A DNA stretch of 7,082 bases. Origin: Bacteroidota bacterium (GTDB lineage Bacteria > Bacteroidota > Ignavibacteria > Ignavibacteriales > Ignavibacteriaceae). The position numbers and the translations under genes are program-made. The notes under the pieces were generated by a model, which made no database searches, was not told the origin of the DNA, and saw nothing but the letters and a program-made list of their open reading frames with translations. Below, piece by piece: positions 6,054 to 7,082 of this stretch (its first letter is position 1; each line of letters starts with the position of its first letter). Location of the stretch: positions 1-7,082 of the forward strand of contig JAEXTR010000254.1 of assembly GCA_023406915.1 (NCBI GenBank), given 5' to 3'.

Positions 6054-7082
6054 TTAAAACCGCCAAAAAATGATCATCCAAAAGAAAATTGATCCATACA
6101 AAACTGGAATCAAAAAATAGACATTACCTGCTGATGTACCTATTCTGGCATTAATAGTAACAATCATTCTTATACTAACCACCAGACCAACTGTGACAAT
6201 GATAAGTAATAAGAAGGTAATAATCATATCAAATACAGACGGCAGGGATGCAACAATTAGTTTCCCCTCTAAAATTTTTCTGGCAGTTTTCATCCCAATA
6301 GGGTCTGTATGAAGAAACTCGAAGTAAGGTAGGCGTGAAACAGACTTAAGAATCGCTTTTAACAGATGTGCAGCTGCAATGATTGGAATAAATGCCAGAC
6401 TATAGTTCTTTAAATAGTCCTTTAATTTTAAAGATACTCCCATTAGTTTAGTAATAATGAATGGAATTAACCAAATCACTAGAGGGACTAAAACAAATAT
6501 AATAATACCATGAAGAACGCTTTTTATAAAACTGTTTTCAATACTAAGAGGAGCCAAAATGGTTTTTGATATTACTCGCAGTACATTACTGGTTTCATTC
6601 CATTCTGTCCAGATTTCTGAAACAACGAACCCAGAGAGTAGGAGAACAAACAATGCCTCAGCAATTTTTAACGGTTTTGAAGTAAATAAACTTTTTGCAA
6701 ATCCAATCCATGTGAGTTGTGGGTTTGGACGGGTCTCAGACGGTGTTTTTTCTTGAAAATGTGAACAGGTCTTTATGCATCCTGCGCAAAGTATACAATC
6801 AGCATTATCTTTCTGTTTTCCGGGGTAAATTTCCACCCCACAACTCTTCATTTCTAGATTAAATGAATGAGATGGGTGAATACAGGAGTTATCCTTACAT
6901 GATTTGCAAAGGGTTGGGTCCTTTACCCGAAGCCCAATAGGTGCCAGTTTTGCGTAGAATCCTAAAAGAAACCCTACGGGGCAAATATATCGACAGAATG
7001 TATTTTTTTTATAGACTAATCCAGCTATCAGTGCAACGAAAGAGATCACCAGGAGGTAAATCGCCATATAAAATGGATTGCG
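6054..7082 (-). CDS. Polytopic membrane protein with two 4Fe-4S motifs (NapH/NosR/CcoG-like), N terminus outside window
   Basis: This is a probable inner-membrane electron-transfer protein. The frame is open to the right edge, so 342 residues are visible and the start is probably beyond it; ATG at 7067 has no Shine-Dalgarno site and lies just before a membrane helix. In visible numbering, a helix (6-23) leads into FCRYICPVG (C30-x3-C34-P), the hallmark of NapH/NosR/CcoG-type membrane ferredoxins (Pfam Fer4_5). Cysteines C59-x2-C62-x4-C67 with C81, and C96-x2-C99-x2-C102-x3-C106, can bind two 4Fe-4S clusters. After these comes a long hydrophobic part with helices at about 138-157, 188-211, 227-246, 284-305 and 321-340. 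Histidines H191 and H239 lie inside predicted helices. This tail is longer than in NapH and does not match CcoG. The gene lies 76 bases upstream of the barrel gene and may share its transcript. Electron donor and acceptor are unknown. The Fe-S assignment is strong; the subfamily is not resolved. Confidence 0.85.
   Translation of the reverse strand, partial: RNPFYMAIYLLVISFVALIAGLVYKKNTFCRYICPVGFLLGFYAKLAPIGLRVKDPTLCKSCKDNSCIHPSHSFNLEMKSCGVEIYPGKQKDNADCILCAGCIKTCSHFQEKTPSETRPNPQLTWIGFAKSLFTSKPLKIAEALFVLLLSGFVVSEIWTEWNETSNVLRVISKTILAPLSIENSFIKSVLHGIIIFVLVPLVIWLIPFIITKLMGVSLKLKDYLKNYSLAFIPIIAAAHLLKAILKSVSRLPYFEFLHTDPIGMKTARKILEGKLIVASLPSVFDMIITFLLLIIVTVGLVVSIRMIVTINARIGTSAGNVYFLIPVLYGSIFFWMIIFWRF

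Overview
The window looks like ordinary chromosomal DNA from a Gram-negative bacterium. An outer-membrane beta-barrel protein with an SPase I signal peptide and a C-terminal Phe, next to a lipoprotein, points to a didermic envelope. Moderate GC (judged by eye), mixed use of Shine-Dalgarno sites and the protein flavour suggest the FCB superphylum (Bacteroidota, Ignavibacteriota, Balneolota or relatives). That placement is inference from style, not from a marker gene. All stretches longer than 300 bases are coding.

Layout. The left half is on the + strand. It starts with the C-terminal part of ribonuclease III (rnc, cut by the window edge). After a 93-base pyrimidine-rich spacer comes a complete gcvP for the homodimeric-type P protein of the glycine cleavage system (953 aa). 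A long imperfect hairpin followed by a T-rich stretch lies just after gcvP and probably ends its transcription.

The right half is on the - strand and converges on gcvP. In transcription order (right to left) it holds: a polytopic membrane protein with two 4Fe-4S motifs, open to the right edge; a Wzi-like outer-membrane beta-barrel protein; a small lipoprotein with an NTF2-like tail; and a 110-aa FUN14-like membrane protein. The last three are very tightly packed: 9 bases between the first two, with the Shine-Dalgarno site overlapping the stop codon, then a 4-base ATGA overlap. They are almost certainly co-transcribed and translationally coupled. The 4Fe-4S gene is 76 bases upstream of the chosen barrel start and may belong to the same unit.

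How the genes relate. rnc (RNA processing) and gcvP (glycine catabolism and one-carbon supply) are housekeeping genes with no obvious link; gcvT and gcvH are not in the window. The minus-strand group is envelope-centred: inner-membrane Fe-S protein, outer-membrane barrel, lipoprotein and small membrane protein. Its joint function cannot be read from the sequence. It is the only part that could represent something poorly described. I see no mobile element, CRISPR array, tRNA, rRNA or defence system.
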